Source of the DNA: Bacteroidota bacterium
GTDB lineage: Bacteria > Bacteroidota > Bacteroidia > Bacteroidales > FEN-979
Assembly: GCA_026391795.1 (NCBI GenBank)
Contig: JAPLDI010000029.1
Coordinates: forward strand, 1-64,000
DNA length: 64,000 bases
Direction of reading: 5' to 3'
Under the pieces are notes generated by a model. That model was given only the letters and a program-made list of their open reading frames with translations, ran no database searches and had not been told where the DNA came from. The position numbers were made by a program, and so were the translations under genes. Every line of letters starts with the position of its first letter. Position 1 is the first letter of the stretch. Shown here in pieces: positions 1-9,376 of this stretch.

Positions 1-95
1 TGGATGCTGGATGCTGGATGCTGGATGCTGGATGCTGGATGCTGGATGCTGGATGCTGGATGCTGGATGCTGGATGCTGGATGCTGGATGCTGGA
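1..95. repeat. 7-bp tandem array (ATGCTGG), about 13 copies
   Basis: Thirteen near-perfect head-to-tail copies of ATGCTGG open the window and probably continue to its left. The array is AT/GC-balanced and has no coding signature beyond a trivial repeating peptide. The same word, with ATTCTGG variants, recurs at 28932-28959, so it belongs to a dispersed family rather than being a local slippage product. The function is unknown. Confidence 0.95.
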
Positions 96-115
96 ACTTA
101 TAAAATTAATAATAC

Positions 116-169
116 TTTATGAACTTTATGAACTTTATAAACTTTACAAACTTTACAAACTTTACAAAC
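116..169. repeat. 9-bp tandem array (TTTAYRAAC), 6 copies
   Basis: Six 9-bp units: TTTATGAAC twice, TTTATAAAC once, TTTACAAAC three times. The same three variants occur as exact reverse complements at 9377-9412. The array lies 46 bases before pfkA, so the pfkA promoter is either inside or upstream of it. No clear TAnnTTTG element was seen in the remaining gap. Confidence 0.93.
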
Positions 170-215
170 TATGGTGGGGGAATTTGGTAATTTTACAATC
201 TAAAATTTGAGACAA

Positions 216-1196
216 ATGCCAAGAATCAACAGAATTGGTGTCCTGACCTCCGGAGGAGATTCATCAGGCATGAATGCCGCCATCCGCGCGGTGGTGCGTA
301 CTGCAATCTTTCATAACCTGGAAGTATTCGGGATCTGCCGGGGTTACGAGGGTTTGATCGACGGTCAGTTTGAGCAGATGTTCAGCAACTCGGTTTCCAA
401 TATTATACAGCGCGGGGGGACCATCCTGAAAACAGCCCGGAGCAAGCGTTTCATGGATCGTGAAGGCCGTGATCTTGCATACAGCAATCTTAGGAAATTT
501 AACATTGACGCCATGGTTGCCATTGGCGGAAACGGCACCTTTACCGGTGCCGGCATTTTCAATGAGGAAAATGACTTTCCCATTATCGGACTTCCCGGAA
601 CCATTGACAACGATCTTTATGGCACGGATGCCACGATCGGGTACGACACCGCAATCAACACCGTTGTGGAGGCCTGCGACAAGATCAGGGATACGGCCAA
701 CTCGCACGAGCGGTTGTTCTTCATCGAGGTGATGGGCCGTGATGCCGGGTTTATTGCACTCCGAAGCGGGATCGCTGTCGGGGCCGAGTTTATCCTGGTG
801 CCCGAGACTACTACCTATATTGACAACCTCGCACGTCTGTTGAAACATGACTGGCGCAGGAACAAGACCTCAGGACTTGTGATCGTAGCCGAAGGTGACG
901 ATGCCGGTGGGGCCTACGAAGTGGCAAAAAAAGTGAAGGAGAAGCTGCCGGAGATGGATACCCGTGTTACGGTTCTGGGGCACATCCAGCGCGGAGGCTC
1001 GCCCAGCGCTTATGACCGTGTTCTGGCAAGTACCCTGGGGTATGCCGCCGTGAATGCCCTCCTCGACGGCCAGCGAGGAGTGATGGTCGGGATCATCGAG
1101 AACAAGCTTGCCTTCACGCCTTTTGAGAAGGCCATCAAGCATCATAAAGATATCAACCTCCAGCTGCTGGAGATGTCGCGTATTCTGGCATTGTAA
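216..1196 (+). CDS. pfkA: ATP-dependent 6-phosphofructokinase
   Basis: Cytosolic glycolytic enzyme that phosphorylates fructose 6-phosphate to fructose 1,6-bisphosphate. I start at the ATG at 216 (326 aa, about the normal family length) rather than an in-frame TTG at 207. The chain then begins MPRINRIGVLTSGGD, as in PfkA. Visible motifs are the first GGD loop (residues 13-15), the substrate/catalytic PGTIDND segment (128-133, Asp131 as catalytic base), MGRDAGF near 175 and GHIQRGGSPSAYDR near 257. The second nucleotide loop reads GGNGT at 104-108, where E. coli PfkA has GGDGS, so the Asp that helps hold Mg-ATP is Asn here. The following Gly is kept, which fits ATP rather than pyrophosphate use. 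priA follows after 19 bases on the same strand, so the two may be co-transcribed. Confidence 0.95.
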   Translation: MPRINRIGVLTSGGDSSGMNAAIRAVVRTAIFHNLEVFGICRGYEGLIDGQFEQMFSNSVSNIIQRGGTILKTARSKRFMDREGRDLAYSNLRKFNIDAMVAIGGNGTFTGAGIFNEENDFPIIGLPGTIDNDLYGTDATIGYDTAINTVVEACDKIRDTANSHERLFFIEVMGRDAGFIALRSGIAVGAEFILVPETTTYIDNLARLLKHDWRRNKTSGLVIVAEGDDAGGAYEVAKKVKEKLPEMDTRVTVLGHIQRGGSPSAYDRVLASTLGYAAVNALLDGQRGVMVGIIENKLAFTPFEKAIKHHKDINLQLLEMSRILAL

Positions 1197-1215
1197 ACTT
1201 ACTTATTCCTTTGCC

Positions 1216-3711
1216 TTGGACAAGAAATCGCGGTTTGCCGATGTGCTGCTTCCCTTGCCGGTGAGCACCTATACCTATGCCATTCCTGACGGGTTGGCCG
1301 GGAAAGCGGTGGAAGGCGGTAGGGTAGTCGTACAGTTCGGGAAAAGGAAGATCTATACCGCGCTGGTTGTGGAGATCCATGATCGCAAACCCGAAAGCCA
1401 CGAAGCCAAGGAAATACTCGCCGTGCTGGATGAAAGCCCCATCATCTTTTCCTGGCAGCTGAAATTCTGGAACTGGATCGCCGCCTATTACCTCTGCCAT
1501 GCCGGCGAGGTGATGAATGCCGCACTTCCCTCTGCTTTTAAGCTGGCCAGTGAATCAAAAGTCGCCTTGAACCCTGAATTTGATCCGGCCCGGGAGGAGC
1601 TGAATGAAAAAGAGAGTCTCCTGCTGGAAGCCTTGCACAACCGTCCTGCCATCGAAATTTCAGAGGTATCAAAGATCATCGGCCAGATGAAGGTGATCCC
1701 GGTCATCAAGACGATGCTGGAAAAAGGGATGATCCTGATGGAGGAAGAACTTCCGGAAAGGTACCGGCCACGCAAAGAGACATTCGTGCGGCTTACGGAA
1801 GAATATTCGGGTGAGGAAAAATTTAAGGAGCTCTTCGAACTGCTTGAAAGAAAAGCCAGGAAACAGATGGAATTGCTGATGTCGTTCCTGGTTTTGTCAA
1901 AATATGGCACGGACGAACCTTGCGAGGTAACCCGGACAGGATTGCTGAAAAGTGTCAGGGCAACACCCTCCGCCCTTGACGGGCTTGTGGCAAAGGGCGT
2001 CATGGAACTCTATGAAAAAGTGGTGAGCAGGGTGAAGACAGGGAGCGCTGTGTCTGATACCGGCTCCATTGAACTGATGGATTTTCAGCAGAATGCCAGT
2101 GATGCGATCCGGAAGGCATTTGGTGAGAAAGAGGTAGTGTTGCTGCACGGAGTCACCTCGAGCGGGAAGACCGAGCTTTACATCAAATATATCCGGGAGG
2201 CAATCGATAAAGGACAGCAGGTATTGTACCTGTTGCCGGAAATTGCACTCACCACTCAGACCATCAGCCGGCTGACGAGGTATTTCGGGGAGCGGGTAGG
2301 CGTTTACCATTCCCGGTTCAATGAAAACGAACGTGTTGAGATCTGGAATAAAGTACTCAGCCACGGAAAGAGTGAGATCGCCGGAACGCGGCCTTACGAC
2401 ATCATCCTGGGTGCACGGTCGGCGGTATTTCTTCCCTTTTCAAACCTGGGACTCGTCATCGTGGATGAAGAACATGATTCCTCATTCAAGCAATATGACC
2501 CCTCCCCGCGCTACAACGGCCGGGATGCCGCTCTCTACCTGGCTCACCTGCATGCTGCGAAGACCATCCTGGGTTCGGCAACCCCTTCCATCGAAAGTTA
2601 TTACAACTGCCAGGAAGGAAAGTATGCCCTCGTTGAGATGACCGAACGTTACCGCAGCATGGAGATGCCGGAGATCCACGTGGTTAATCTCCGTGAGGAG
2701 ATCCGTTGGAAAAAAATGAAATCGCATTTCTCCTCTGTCCTCGTAAATCAGCTGGAAGATGCACTCGGAAAAGGAGAACAGTCGATCATTTTTCAAAACC
2801 GGAGGGGTTTTTCCCTGCGGCTTGAATGTGAAAGCTGCGGATGGATGCCCACCTGTAAGAACTGTGATGTGACCCTTGTTTACCACAAGCAGAATAACCA
2901 GTTGCGGTGCCACTATTGCGGCTACACCACCTACATCCCCGAAAAATGCCCGGAGTGCAAAGGAATTTCCCTGAAAATGAAAGGATTCGGCACCGAGAAG
3001 GTAGAGGAGGAGCTGGGCCTGCTCTTTCCGAAGGCAAGGATTACCCGGATGGACCTGGATACGACGCGTACACGGCTTTCGCATCAGAAGATCATCAATG
3101 ACCTTGAAGAACGGAAAATAGATATTCTTGTCGGAACCCAGATGGTTACCAAGGGCCTCGATTTCGAAAATGTGAGTACCGTCAGCATCCTGAATGCCGA
3201 TAACATGCTTGGCTTTCCCGACTTCCGGTCAGCAGAGCGAAGCTTTCAGCTGATGGCACAGGTCAGCGGGAGATCGGGCCGGAAGAACAAACGGGGGCAG
3301 GTGATCATCCAGACCTACAATCCAAAACACCCGGTGATCCTTGATGTTGTTAACCACGACTACAAAGCCATGTATGAGCAGCAGCTGGTTGACCGGAGAA
3401 AATTCAAGTATCCGCCATTTTACCGGCTGGTACTTGTCAAGGTCAAACACAAAGATCCTGCAATCCTGAACAGGGCGGCGGATGAACTTGCCAGGCGATT
3501 GCGAAAACTCTTCGGGAACCGCGTTCTCGGACCGGAATATCCGCTGGTTTCGCGCATTATGAACTACTACCTGAAGCAGATACTGGTCAAGATTGAACGC
3601 CAGGCATCACAGACGGAAATGAAGAAACAGCTGATGCTCGAGATTGAAGAATTCAGTAAGATTAAGGAATTCAGCCCGCTCAGGCTGGTCATTGACGTCG
3701 ATCCACAGTAG
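1216..3711 (+). CDS. priA: Primosomal protein N' (replication restart helicase PriA)
   Basis: DEAH-type 3'-to-5' helicase that recognises abandoned forks and reloads DnaB. The order is an N-terminal DNA-binding part, Walker A GVTSSGKTEL near residue 311, the DEEH box near 415, and an eight-cysteine zinc region at about 537-581 made of CESC, CKNC, CHYC and CPEC pairs. It ends with helicase motifs GTQMVTKGLDFENV and QVSGRSGR. The open frame reaches back into pfkA, but the first plausible start after the pfkA stop is TTG at 1216, giving DKKSRFADVLLPLP, which matches PriA N-termini. The length of 831 aa is normal for Bacteroidota. The start is inferred, and a GTG at 1243 is an alternative. Its last 23 bases overlap the convergent FtsB-like gene. 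Confidence 0.93.
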   Translation: MDKKSRFADVLLPLPVSTYTYAIPDGLAGKAVEGGRVVVQFGKRKIYTALVVEIHDRKPESHEAKEILAVLDESPIIFSWQLKFWNWIAAYYLCHAGEVMNAALPSAFKLASESKVALNPEFDPAREELNEKESLLLEALHNRPAIEISEVSKIIGQMKVIPVIKTMLEKGMILMEEELPERYRPRKETFVRLTEEYSGEEKFKELFELLERKARKQMELLMSFLVLSKYGTDEPCEVTRTGLLKSVRATPSALDGLVAKGVMELYEKVVSRVKTGSAVSDTGSIELMDFQQNASDAIRKAFGEKEVVLLHGVTSSGKTELYIKYIREAIDKGQQVLYLLPEIALTTQTISRLTRYFGERVGVYHSRFNENERVEIWNKVLSHGKSEIAGTRPYDIILGARSAVFLPFSNLGLVIVDEEHDSSFKQYDPSPRYNGRDAALYLAHLHAAKTILGSATPSIESYYNCQEGKYALVEMTERYRSMEMPEIHVVNLREEIRWKKMKSHFSSVLVNQLEDALGKGEQSIIFQNRRGFSLRLECESCGWMPTCKNCDVTLVYHKQNNQLRCHYCGYTTYIPEKCPECKGISLKMKGFGTEKVEEELGLLFPKARITRMDLDTTRTRLSHQKIINDLEERKIDILVGTQMVTKGLDFENVSTVSILNADNMLGFPDFRSAERSFQLMAQVSGRSGRKNKRGQVIIQTYNPKHPVILDVVNHDYKAMYEQQLVDRRKFKYPPFYRLVLVKVKHKDPAILNRAADELARRLRKLFGNRVLGPEYPLVSRIMNYYLKQILVKIERQASQTEMKKQLMLEIEEFSKIKEFSPLRLVIDVDPQ

Positions 3712-3997
3712 TATCGATCACAAGGAATACATCTTCCTTCTCTTTCTTCATCAGGTAATTTTCCCTGGCAAATTTTTCAATTTCGGAAGAATCGGAAATC
3801 AGTTTCTGTGAAAGGAGGGAGTCCTTTTTTATCTCTTCCAGGAAAAAATGTTTCTCCTGCTTCAGCCCGTTAAGCTTTTCATGGTACCGCATACGGTTCA
3901 ATATGCTGCTGGAGTCGAAAAACACCATCCAGACCGCAAACGCAAGGATTGTGATCGTATATTTGTTAACCAATATCCTGAAGGCCTTTTTAAACAC
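3689..3997 (-). CDS. Septum formation initiator family protein (FtsB/DivIC-like)
   Basis: Small bitopic division protein. A short basic N-terminus is followed by one membrane segment (ITILAFAVWMVFF), a charged coiled coil, and the typical tail ARENYLMKKEKEDVFLV. The FtsB/DivIC family bridges FtsL and FtsQ at the divisome, with the coiled coil in the periplasm. I prefer a GTG at 3997 (102 aa). A longer frame would start at 4036 inside the CGCGTCA repeat, which is unlikely to be coding. The 3' end overlaps priA by 23 bases tail to tail. The family is confident; the start is not. Confidence 0.82.
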   Translation of the reverse strand: MFKKAFRILVNKYTITILAFAVWMVFFDSSSILNRMRYHEKLNGLKQEKHFFLEEIKKDSLLSQKLISDSSEIEKFARENYLMKKEKEDVFLVIDTTVDRRQ

Positions 3998-4028
3998 GGA
4001 TAATTTATTATTGACAAATGATAATTGT

Positions 4029-4049
4029 CGCGTCACGCGTCACGCGTAA
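4029..4049. repeat. 7-bp array (CGCGTCA/CGCGTAA), 3 copies
   Basis: Three 7-bp units lie 4 bases after the ppk1 stop. The reverse complement (TTACGCG/TGACGCG) recurs at 32847-32867, 22 bases after the SDR stop, in the same orientation relative to the upstream gene. It is part of the dispersed short-word repeat set. Confidence 0.85.
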
Positions 4050-4053
4050 CGGT

Positions 4054-6108
4054 TTATAATACCTTACTCTTGAAATAGTCGTATATCTCCAGCTGCGACC
4101 TTACGGTTGCGCCTTTCGTTTTTTTATAGGTATTTGCCTCACCTGGTCCGATGATCCTGGCCTTCACATTGTCGCTGAGTTGTATCTTCAGCATGTCCAT
4201 TATTTCTTTCTGGATCTCTTTGCTGTAGACGGGACATGCAACCTCGATGCGGTTATCGAAGTTCCTTACCATCCAGTCGGCAGAGGTGATAAAATACTGG
4301 GGATCACCATCGTTGGCGAACACGATGACCCTCGAATGTTCAAGAAAACGGTCGACGATGCTGATTGCTTCAATGTTCTCGCTGATGCCCGGCACCCCCG
4401 GAACAAGCACGCAGATGCCGCGGATGATCAGCCTGATCTTCACGCCGGCCTGGCTGGCCTTGTACAATTTTTTAATGATGGTCTCATCCACCAGGTTGTT
4501 CAGCTTGATGATGACCCATGCTTTTTTGCCCAGGCCTGCGTTACGGATCTCATGGTCGAGCAGGTGCAGAAAATGGTTTCGCATGAAAAAGGGCGCAACC
4601 ACAAGGGCTTTGTACTTCAGCGGCCTGTAGTTGGCCTCCATCTGGTGAAAGGCATTGGCCACATCGGCGGTGATGCTCTCATTTGCGGTCAGAAGGCTGT
4701 CGTCAGCATAAACACTGGCGGTATCTTCATTGAAATTCCCGGTTCCGATATTGGCATAAAAAACATCCACGCCAATTTCTTTTCTCCGGATGAGGATCAG
4801 TTTGCTGTGAACCTTAAAACCCGGAATTCCCTGGATCACCTTCACGCCTTCTTCCTGAAGCTGCTCGGTATAATAGATGTTGGCTTCCTCGTCGAACCGT
4901 GCCTGAAGCTCCATGAACACGGTCACGAATTTTCCGTTCCTTGCCGCATTGATCAAAGCATTGATCACGCTCGAGTTTTTGGCGGCACGGTAGATGGTCA
5001 TTTTGATCGATCGTACTTTAGGATCGATGGATGCTTCGCGCAAGAGGTCGATGATATACTGGAAGGACTGGTAGGGATAATGAAGCATGATGTCTTTCTT
5101 CCGGATCGCCGCGAGGATGCTCGTATTAGGCGGGAGATCGCGGTGACGGAGGGGAACCAGCTGGGGGTTTTCAAGGGTCTTTGAGCCGAGGTTCGGGAAT
5201 TTCATAAAATCCTTGAAGTTGTGATACCTTCCCCCGCCACGTATCGGGTCGTCCTTCCGGATATCGAGCCGTTTGATGATGGTCTTGAGAAGGGCTTCCG
5301 GGATGGAATTGTCGTAAACGAACCGGACCGGGTTTCCCCGTTTCCGCTGTTTCAGGCTTTCGGTCATGATCTCTACGAAACTCTTGGATACATCGGTGTC
5401 GATATCGAGTTCCGCATCGCGGGTAAACTTTACCGTATGTGCGCTGAACGAATCATAACCGAATACAGAAAAGATGTCGGAAAGGCAATACCGGATAATA
5501 TCATCGAGCAGGATGACGAATTTTTTACTTCCCGATTGCGGGAGGATGAAGAAACGTGAAAATGTCTTTGTAGGCAGTTCGATCAGCGCAAAATCGGCTT
5601 TGGCCGCAATGTTCTTCTTCAGCGTCACCGCGAGGTATATTGATTTGTCGCGCAGCGATGACATGTCTTTCAGGTTGCTGATCATCATCGGAAAAAGAAA
5701 AACCCGGACCTGTTCCTGGAAGTATTTACGGATGAGGGCTCCCTGCCGTTCGGTCAGCTGGGTCTCATTGATGATGCAGATATTCTGGGTGCGCAGTTCC
5801 TCCACGATCTCCTGGTAGATCCGGATGAAATCTTTTTCCTGTGAAAGGACGATGTTGTTGATTTCGGTGAGGACCTTCCTGGGATTTCCATTAAAGTTAT
5901 AATGGATGTGCTCCACCTTTATCATCCGGGTCAGGGTGGCAACGCGGACCCGGAAGAATTCGTCCCGGTTGTTGGAGAAGATCCCAAGGAATTTCAGTCG
6001 CTCAATCAGCGGATTCCGTTCATCCGCGGCTTCCTGCAATACTCTTCCGTTGAAATGCAGCCAGCTGGTTTCACGGTTAACGACCGGTATCTTCTCGTTC
6101 TTTTTCAT
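4054..6108 (-). CDS. ppk1: Polyphosphate kinase 1
   Basis: Reversibly polymerises the ATP gamma-phosphate into polyphosphate, at the inner face of the membrane or in the cytosol. At 684 aa it matches the family. The N-terminal domain begins with the PPK1 block NRETSWLHFNGRVLQEA. The two phospholipase-D-like C-terminal domains carry the autophosphorylated histidine in GFKVHSKLIL (about residue 432) and the second histidine in LEHSRVIVFAN (about 590), close to E. coli His435 and His592. The start ATG overlaps the sixA-like stop as ATGA, so it should be translationally coupled to the phosphatase gene. It is the last gene of a glyA-sixA-ppk1 unit on the minus strand. Confidence 0.97.
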   Translation of the reverse strand: MKKNEKIPVVNRETSWLHFNGRVLQEAADERNPLIERLKFLGIFSNNRDEFFRVRVATLTRMIKVEHIHYNFNGNPRKVLTEINNIVLSQEKDFIRIYQEIVEELRTQNICIINETQLTERQGALIRKYFQEQVRVFLFPMMISNLKDMSSLRDKSIYLAVTLKKNIAAKADFALIELPTKTFSRFFILPQSGSKKFVILLDDIIRYCLSDIFSVFGYDSFSAHTVKFTRDAELDIDTDVSKSFVEIMTESLKQRKRGNPVRFVYDNSIPEALLKTIIKRLDIRKDDPIRGGGRYHNFKDFMKFPNLGSKTLENPQLVPLRHRDLPPNTSILAAIRKKDIMLHYPYQSFQYIIDLLREASIDPKVRSIKMTIYRAAKNSSVINALINAARNGKFVTVFMELQARFDEEANIYYTEQLQEEGVKVIQGIPGFKVHSKLILIRRKEIGVDVFYANIGTGNFNEDTASVYADDSLLTANESITADVANAFHQMEANYRPLKYKALVVAPFFMRNHFLHLLDHEIRNAGLGKKAWVIIKLNNLVDETIIKKLYKASQAGVKIRLIIRGICVLVPGVPGISENIEAISIVDRFLEHSRVIVFANDGDPQYFITSADWMVRNFDNRIEVACPVYSKEIQKEIMDMLKIQLSDNVKARIIGPGEANTYKKTKGATVRSQLEIYDYFKSKVL

Positions 6109-6605
6109 TCGGAGGGGAGCATTTTCGGGAAGACTACAAATTCGCTCACCGGGTCAACAGATGGAACAGACTCCCATTTATCTGTTGCAAAGGAGATGCA
6201 TACAGTTCCGGTGGTAGGTAACAGATCAACTCCGGGATGAAGAAACAGGTTTGCCAGGTGCGAGATGGTCGGGTTGTGCCCGATGATCATCAGCGAATCA
6301 ACTTCGTTGGGGGAAGCATAGATAAGATCGAGGATGCGGTCGTAATAGCCGTCGTAGATCTTCCGGTCAACAACGATCTTCTCTTCCGGGTAGCCGATTC
6401 CCCTGGCAATCATGAGAGCCGTCTGAAACGCACGTTCAGCAGGGCTTGATATCATCAGGTCGATCTTTACGCCGCGTTCATTCAGGAAGCGGTTTATCTT
6501 CTGGGTACGTTTGATGCCTTTTTCCATCAACGGGCGTTCCAGGTCGGATTCTCCGGGTTCTTCCCAGGATGATTTGGCATGCCGGACGAGATAGAGCTTT
6601 TTCAT
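6105..6605 (-). CDS. Histidine phosphatase family protein, SixA-like
   Basis: A 166-aa single-domain phosphoglycerate-mutase-fold phosphatase. The catalytic RHG-type motif is LVRHAKSSW at residues 5-13. The middle segment ISSPAERAFQTA and the late IGHNPTISHL carry the second catalytic histidine. Length and motifs fit SixA, which dephosphorylates phosphohistidine. I start at the ATG at 6605 (MKKLYLVRHAKSS), 4 bases after the glyA stop; an ATG at 6620 would overlap glyA. The ATGA overlap with ppk1 suggests coordinated expression with polyphosphate metabolism. The substrate here is not known. Confidence 0.9.
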   Translation of the reverse strand: MKKLYLVRHAKSSWEEPGESDLERPLMEKGIKRTQKINRFLNERGVKIDLMISSPAERAFQTALMIARGIGYPEEKIVVDRKIYDGYYDRILDLIYASPNEVDSLMIIGHNPTISHLANLFLHPGVDLLPTTGTVCISFATDKWESVPSVDPVSEFVVFPKMLPSE

Positions 6606-6609
6606 CGGA

Positions 6610-7890
6610 CTAGTAAGCAAACAAGGGGAATTCTTTCATCATCTCATTCACTTTTTTCCGTGTTGTCAGGATCCTTTCTTCATTTTCGATATCGCTGATC
6701 ACCTCATCGATCAGGTCAACGATCAGTGCCATGTGGTTCTCTTTGAGACCGCGGGTCGTGATGGCCGGCGTACCGACGCGGAGTCCGGAGGTCTGGAATG
6801 GAGAGCGGCTGTCGAAAGGAACCATGTTTTTATTCACGGTAATATCGGCTCTCACGAGGGTGTTCTCAACCTGTTTCCCTGTGATTTCCGGAAATTTCTT
6901 CCGCAGGTCGATCAGCATCAGGTGGTTGTCGGTTCCTCCCGAGATCACATGATATCCTTTATCAACAAAGGCTTTTGCCATTACCGCGGCATTCTTTTTT
7001 ACCTGGATGATGTAATCCATATATTCATCCGACAGGGCTTCGAAGAACGAGACTGCTTTTGAGGCGATCACATGTTCCAGCGGCCCGCCCTGGATGCCCG
7101 GGAATACTGCTGAATCAAGCATCGCGGAGAACATCTTGGTCTCGCCTTTCGGGGTCTTTACGCCCCAGGGGTTTTCAAAGTCTTTTCCCATCAGGATCAT
7201 GCCGCCGCGCGGACCGCGAAGCGTCTTATGCGTGGTAGTCGTAACCACATGGCACCATGGAACAGGGTCGTTGAGCAGGCCGCGTGCGATCAATCCAGCC
7301 GGGTGTGCAATATCCGCCATGAGGATGGCTCCGATCTTATCGGCGATGGATCGCATACGCTTGTAATCCCAGTCGCGGGAGTAGGCAGAAGCACCTGCGA
7401 TGATCAGTTTAGGCCTGATCTGCAGCGCCTGTTCTTCCATCTTGTCGTAGTTGATCATCCCGGTCGATTCTTCCACCTTGTATCCGACAGCTTTATAAAA
7501 TATACCTGAGGAGTTTACGGGTGAGCCATGCGACAGGTGTCCTCCATGCGACAAATCAAGCCCCATAAAGGTATCGCAGGGTTTCAGAACGGTCATCAGA
7601 ACGGCCATGTTGGCCTGTGCGCCTGAATGCGGCTGTACATTGGCCCATTCTGCATTGAACAGCTCCTTGGCACGGTCGATGGCCAGTTGTTCGGAAAGAT
7701 CAACGAACTGGCATCCTCCGTAATATCTTTTGCCGGGATACCCTTCTGCATATTTGTTGGTAAGGCAGGATCCCATGGCTTTCAAAACCTGGTCGCTGAC
7801 AAAATTTTCCGATGCGATCAGTTCAATCCCGCTGGTCTGGCGGTTCAACTCTTTTCGGATGATGCTGAAAATCTGAGAATCTTTTTTCAT
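6610..7890 (-). CDS. glyA: Serine hydroxymethyltransferase
   Basis: PLP enzyme that interconverts serine and glycine while loading tetrahydrofolate with a one-carbon unit. At 426 aa it has the usual bacterial length. The PLP lysine lies in [15 protein letters not shown] (about residue 222), and the substrate region [10 protein letters not shown] is intact. It is the first gene of a minus-strand unit with the SixA-like phosphatase (4-base gap) and ppk1. It supplies the same one-carbon pool used by thyA/folA and gcvP elsewhere in the window. A TAATTTTG promoter element lies 57 bases upstream. Confidence 0.97.
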   Translation of the reverse strand: MKKDSQIFSIIRKELNRQTSGIELIASENFVSDQVLKAMGSCLTNKYAEGYPGKRYYGGCQFVDLSEQLAIDRAKELFNAEWANVQPHSGAQANMAVLMTVLKPCDTFMGLDLSHGGHLSHGSPVNSSGIFYKAVGYKVEESTGMINYDKMEEQALQIRPKLIIAGASAYSRDWDYKRMRSIADKIGAILMADIAHPAGLIARGLLNDPVPWCHVVTTTTHKTLRGPRGGMILMGKDFENPWGVKTPKGETKMFSAMLDSAVFPGIQGGPLEHVIASKAVSFFEALSDEYMDYIIQVKKNAAVMAKAFVDKGYHVISGGTDNHLMLIDLRKKFPEITGKQVENTLVRADITVNKNMVPFDSRSPFQTSGLRVGTPAITTRGLKENHMALIVDLIDEVISDIENEERILTTRKKVNEMMKEFPLFAY

Positions 7891-7947
7891 AAGGAGTAAA
7901 AATTAAAGAAATACGGGTATAATGGAAGAAAACTTGCGATTGCCGGA

Positions 7948-7955
7948 CAAAATTA
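7948..7955 (-). promoter_or_regulatory. Putative -7 element for glyA (TAATTTTG)
   Basis: The minus strand reads TAATTTTG, an exact match to the Bacteroidota TAnnTTTG consensus. An imperfect upstream box (ATTG instead of TTTG) sits about 23 bases away. The glyA ATG is 57 bases downstream. Assigned from sequence match only. Confidence 0.5.
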
Positions 7956-8079
7956 AGATTTATTTGAAATAATTTGACCAATTTTGTGGTTAGAATGATG
8001 GATTGATCAAAACGCAATGCACGCAACTCATCACATACCCGTTTTTACTAAATGAAATTGTTTCTATATTCATGATCAA

Positions 8080-9369
8080 TTGAACAAGCCGGATTCCATT
8101 TTGGTTCGTCTGACAGAATTCCCTGGTCACCAGCCTCCGAAAATTCATGGCTGTTCCCATTCACTTTTCAATGCCCATCCTTTATTCTTCCTTCTTCATT
8201 TTTCCTTGTTCCTTTTGCTGACTTTTTTCATCACATCTCCCACATTTTGTCAGCTTGACGCCGGCCCGAACGACACCATCAACCCGGGGGTCCCGGTAAC
8301 GCTCACTGCTACTTACGGAGAGCCGGGTACACTCGTCATCCTGGGTGATGATGATGTGAAAGGTCCTTTCCCCATTGGATTCAGTTTTCGTTTTTTCGGC
8401 AATAATTTCACGACCTTTTACATCGGCGCCAACGGGTGGATCAGTTTTCTCTTCTATCCCAACTCCGTGGGTCAGCGGCCTCCCATAACCATTCCCACCC
8501 TTAACAACATGTACCCGAAGAATGTGATCATGGGTCCCTGGATCGATCTCTTTCCAAAAGTGACCGGCTCTTATATTTTCTACCAGACTTCCGGTACTGC
8601 TCCCAGCCGGCAGCTTGTCGTGATGTGGTGCCAGGTGCCGATGTGGTCACTGAATGAATCCGACTGCCGCGATTCGGTTGCCACATTCCAGATCATCCTT
8701 CATGAAGGATCCAATACAGTCGAAAACCAGATCCTGACAAAGAAAAGCTGCGATGTTTCCAATAATAACCGGGCAACGCTCGGATTGATGAATGGTGATG
8801 GCCTGATCGGCTTTGCCGTTCCGGGAAGGAACAATACATCCTGGACAGCCAGTAAGGAAGGATGGCTTTTTACTCCTGTCTCGGTCGACAGTTTTGCGAT
8901 CACCCCTGTTCCCTTTCATATGCAGCCAATGGTGCCGGGGGATAAAATCGTTTACCAGTGGTATGAAGGTTCCACGCCGATCTCGGTGGATCAATCCGTT
9001 ACCGTTACTCCGAACGAAACCACCTGGTATTATGTTTACATGGAGCTTTGTTCCGGTATCGTGTTGAAAGATTCCGTCCTTGTCTATGTCAGGAAACCGA
9101 TCCCAAATGCATTCACTCCCAACGGAGACGGTTTGAATGATGTGTTCAGGATATTCGGAACCCCTCCTGAAAATATAACCAGGTATAATTTCCAGGTCTT
9201 TAACCGCTGGGGAGAGAAGATTTTCGGCACAAATAACATCGAAGAGGGCTGGGACGGAACCGCCAAAGGACAATTTTGCCCTGCCGGTGTTTATGTCTGG
9301 GATATATTCTGGGAAGACAGCAAAAAGATCAGGGTCACGAATCACGGAACGGTGATGCTGATCAGGTGA
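8080..9369 (+). CDS. Exported protein with gliding-motility-type (CHU_C) T9SS sorting domain
   Basis: Cell-surface or secreted protein of unknown activity. A strongly hydrophobic stretch at about residues 35-53 acts as the export signal. The middle has beta-rich segments including PIGFSFRFFGNNF, followed by an Ig-like region. The last 90 residues are a CHU_C/type B sorting domain, with IPNAFTPNGDGLNDVFRI at about 341 and VFNRWGEKIF after it. Such domains direct secretion through the type IX system. The start is uncertain: TTG at 8080 gives an unusually long charged N-terminus before the signal, TTG at 8101 is an alternative, and no in-frame ATG precedes the hydrophobic stretch. It stands upstream of the fucosidase on the same strand, separated by a 9-bp repeat array. 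Confidence 0.8.
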   Translation: MNKPDSILVRLTEFPGHQPPKIHGCSHSLFNAHPLFFLLHFSLFLLLTFFITSPTFCQLDAGPNDTINPGVPVTLTATYGEPGTLVILGDDDVKGPFPIGFSFRFFGNNFTTFYIGANGWISFLFYPNSVGQRPPITIPTLNNMYPKNVIMGPWIDLFPKVTGSYIFYQTSGTAPSRQLVVMWCQVPMWSLNESDCRDSVATFQIILHEGSNTVENQILTKKSCDVSNNNRATLGLMNGDGLIGFAVPGRNNTSWTASKEGWLFTPVSVDSFAITPVPFHMQPMVPGDKIVYQWYEGSTPISVDQSVTVTPNETTWYYVYMELCSGIVLKDSVLVYVRKPIPNAFTPNGDGLNDVFRIFGTPPENITRYNFQVFNRWGEKIFGTNNIEEGWDGTAKGQFCPAGVYVWDIFWEDSKKIRVTNHGTVMLIR

Positions 9370-9376
9370 GCTGGAA

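Noticed and set aside
1-169. CRISPR-like array at the window start
   Set aside because: Units are 7-9 bp, adjacent without spacers, and no cas gene is present.
4-210. Open frame encoding a repeating MLDAGCW peptide
   Set aside because: It is only a translation of the 7-bp and 9-bp arrays, with no conserved start context and no domain.
520-540. Pyrophosphate-dependent phosphofructokinase
   Set aside because: Pyrophosphate enzymes change the Gly after this position to Asp; here the Gly is kept and only the Asp before it differs.
264-848. Long antisense open frame within pfkA
   Set aside because: It is the complement of a well-conserved gene and shows no motif.
4180-5184. 334-residue plus-strand frame inside ppk1
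   Set aside because: Shadow of ppk1, whose catalytic histidines and full length are intact on the other strand.
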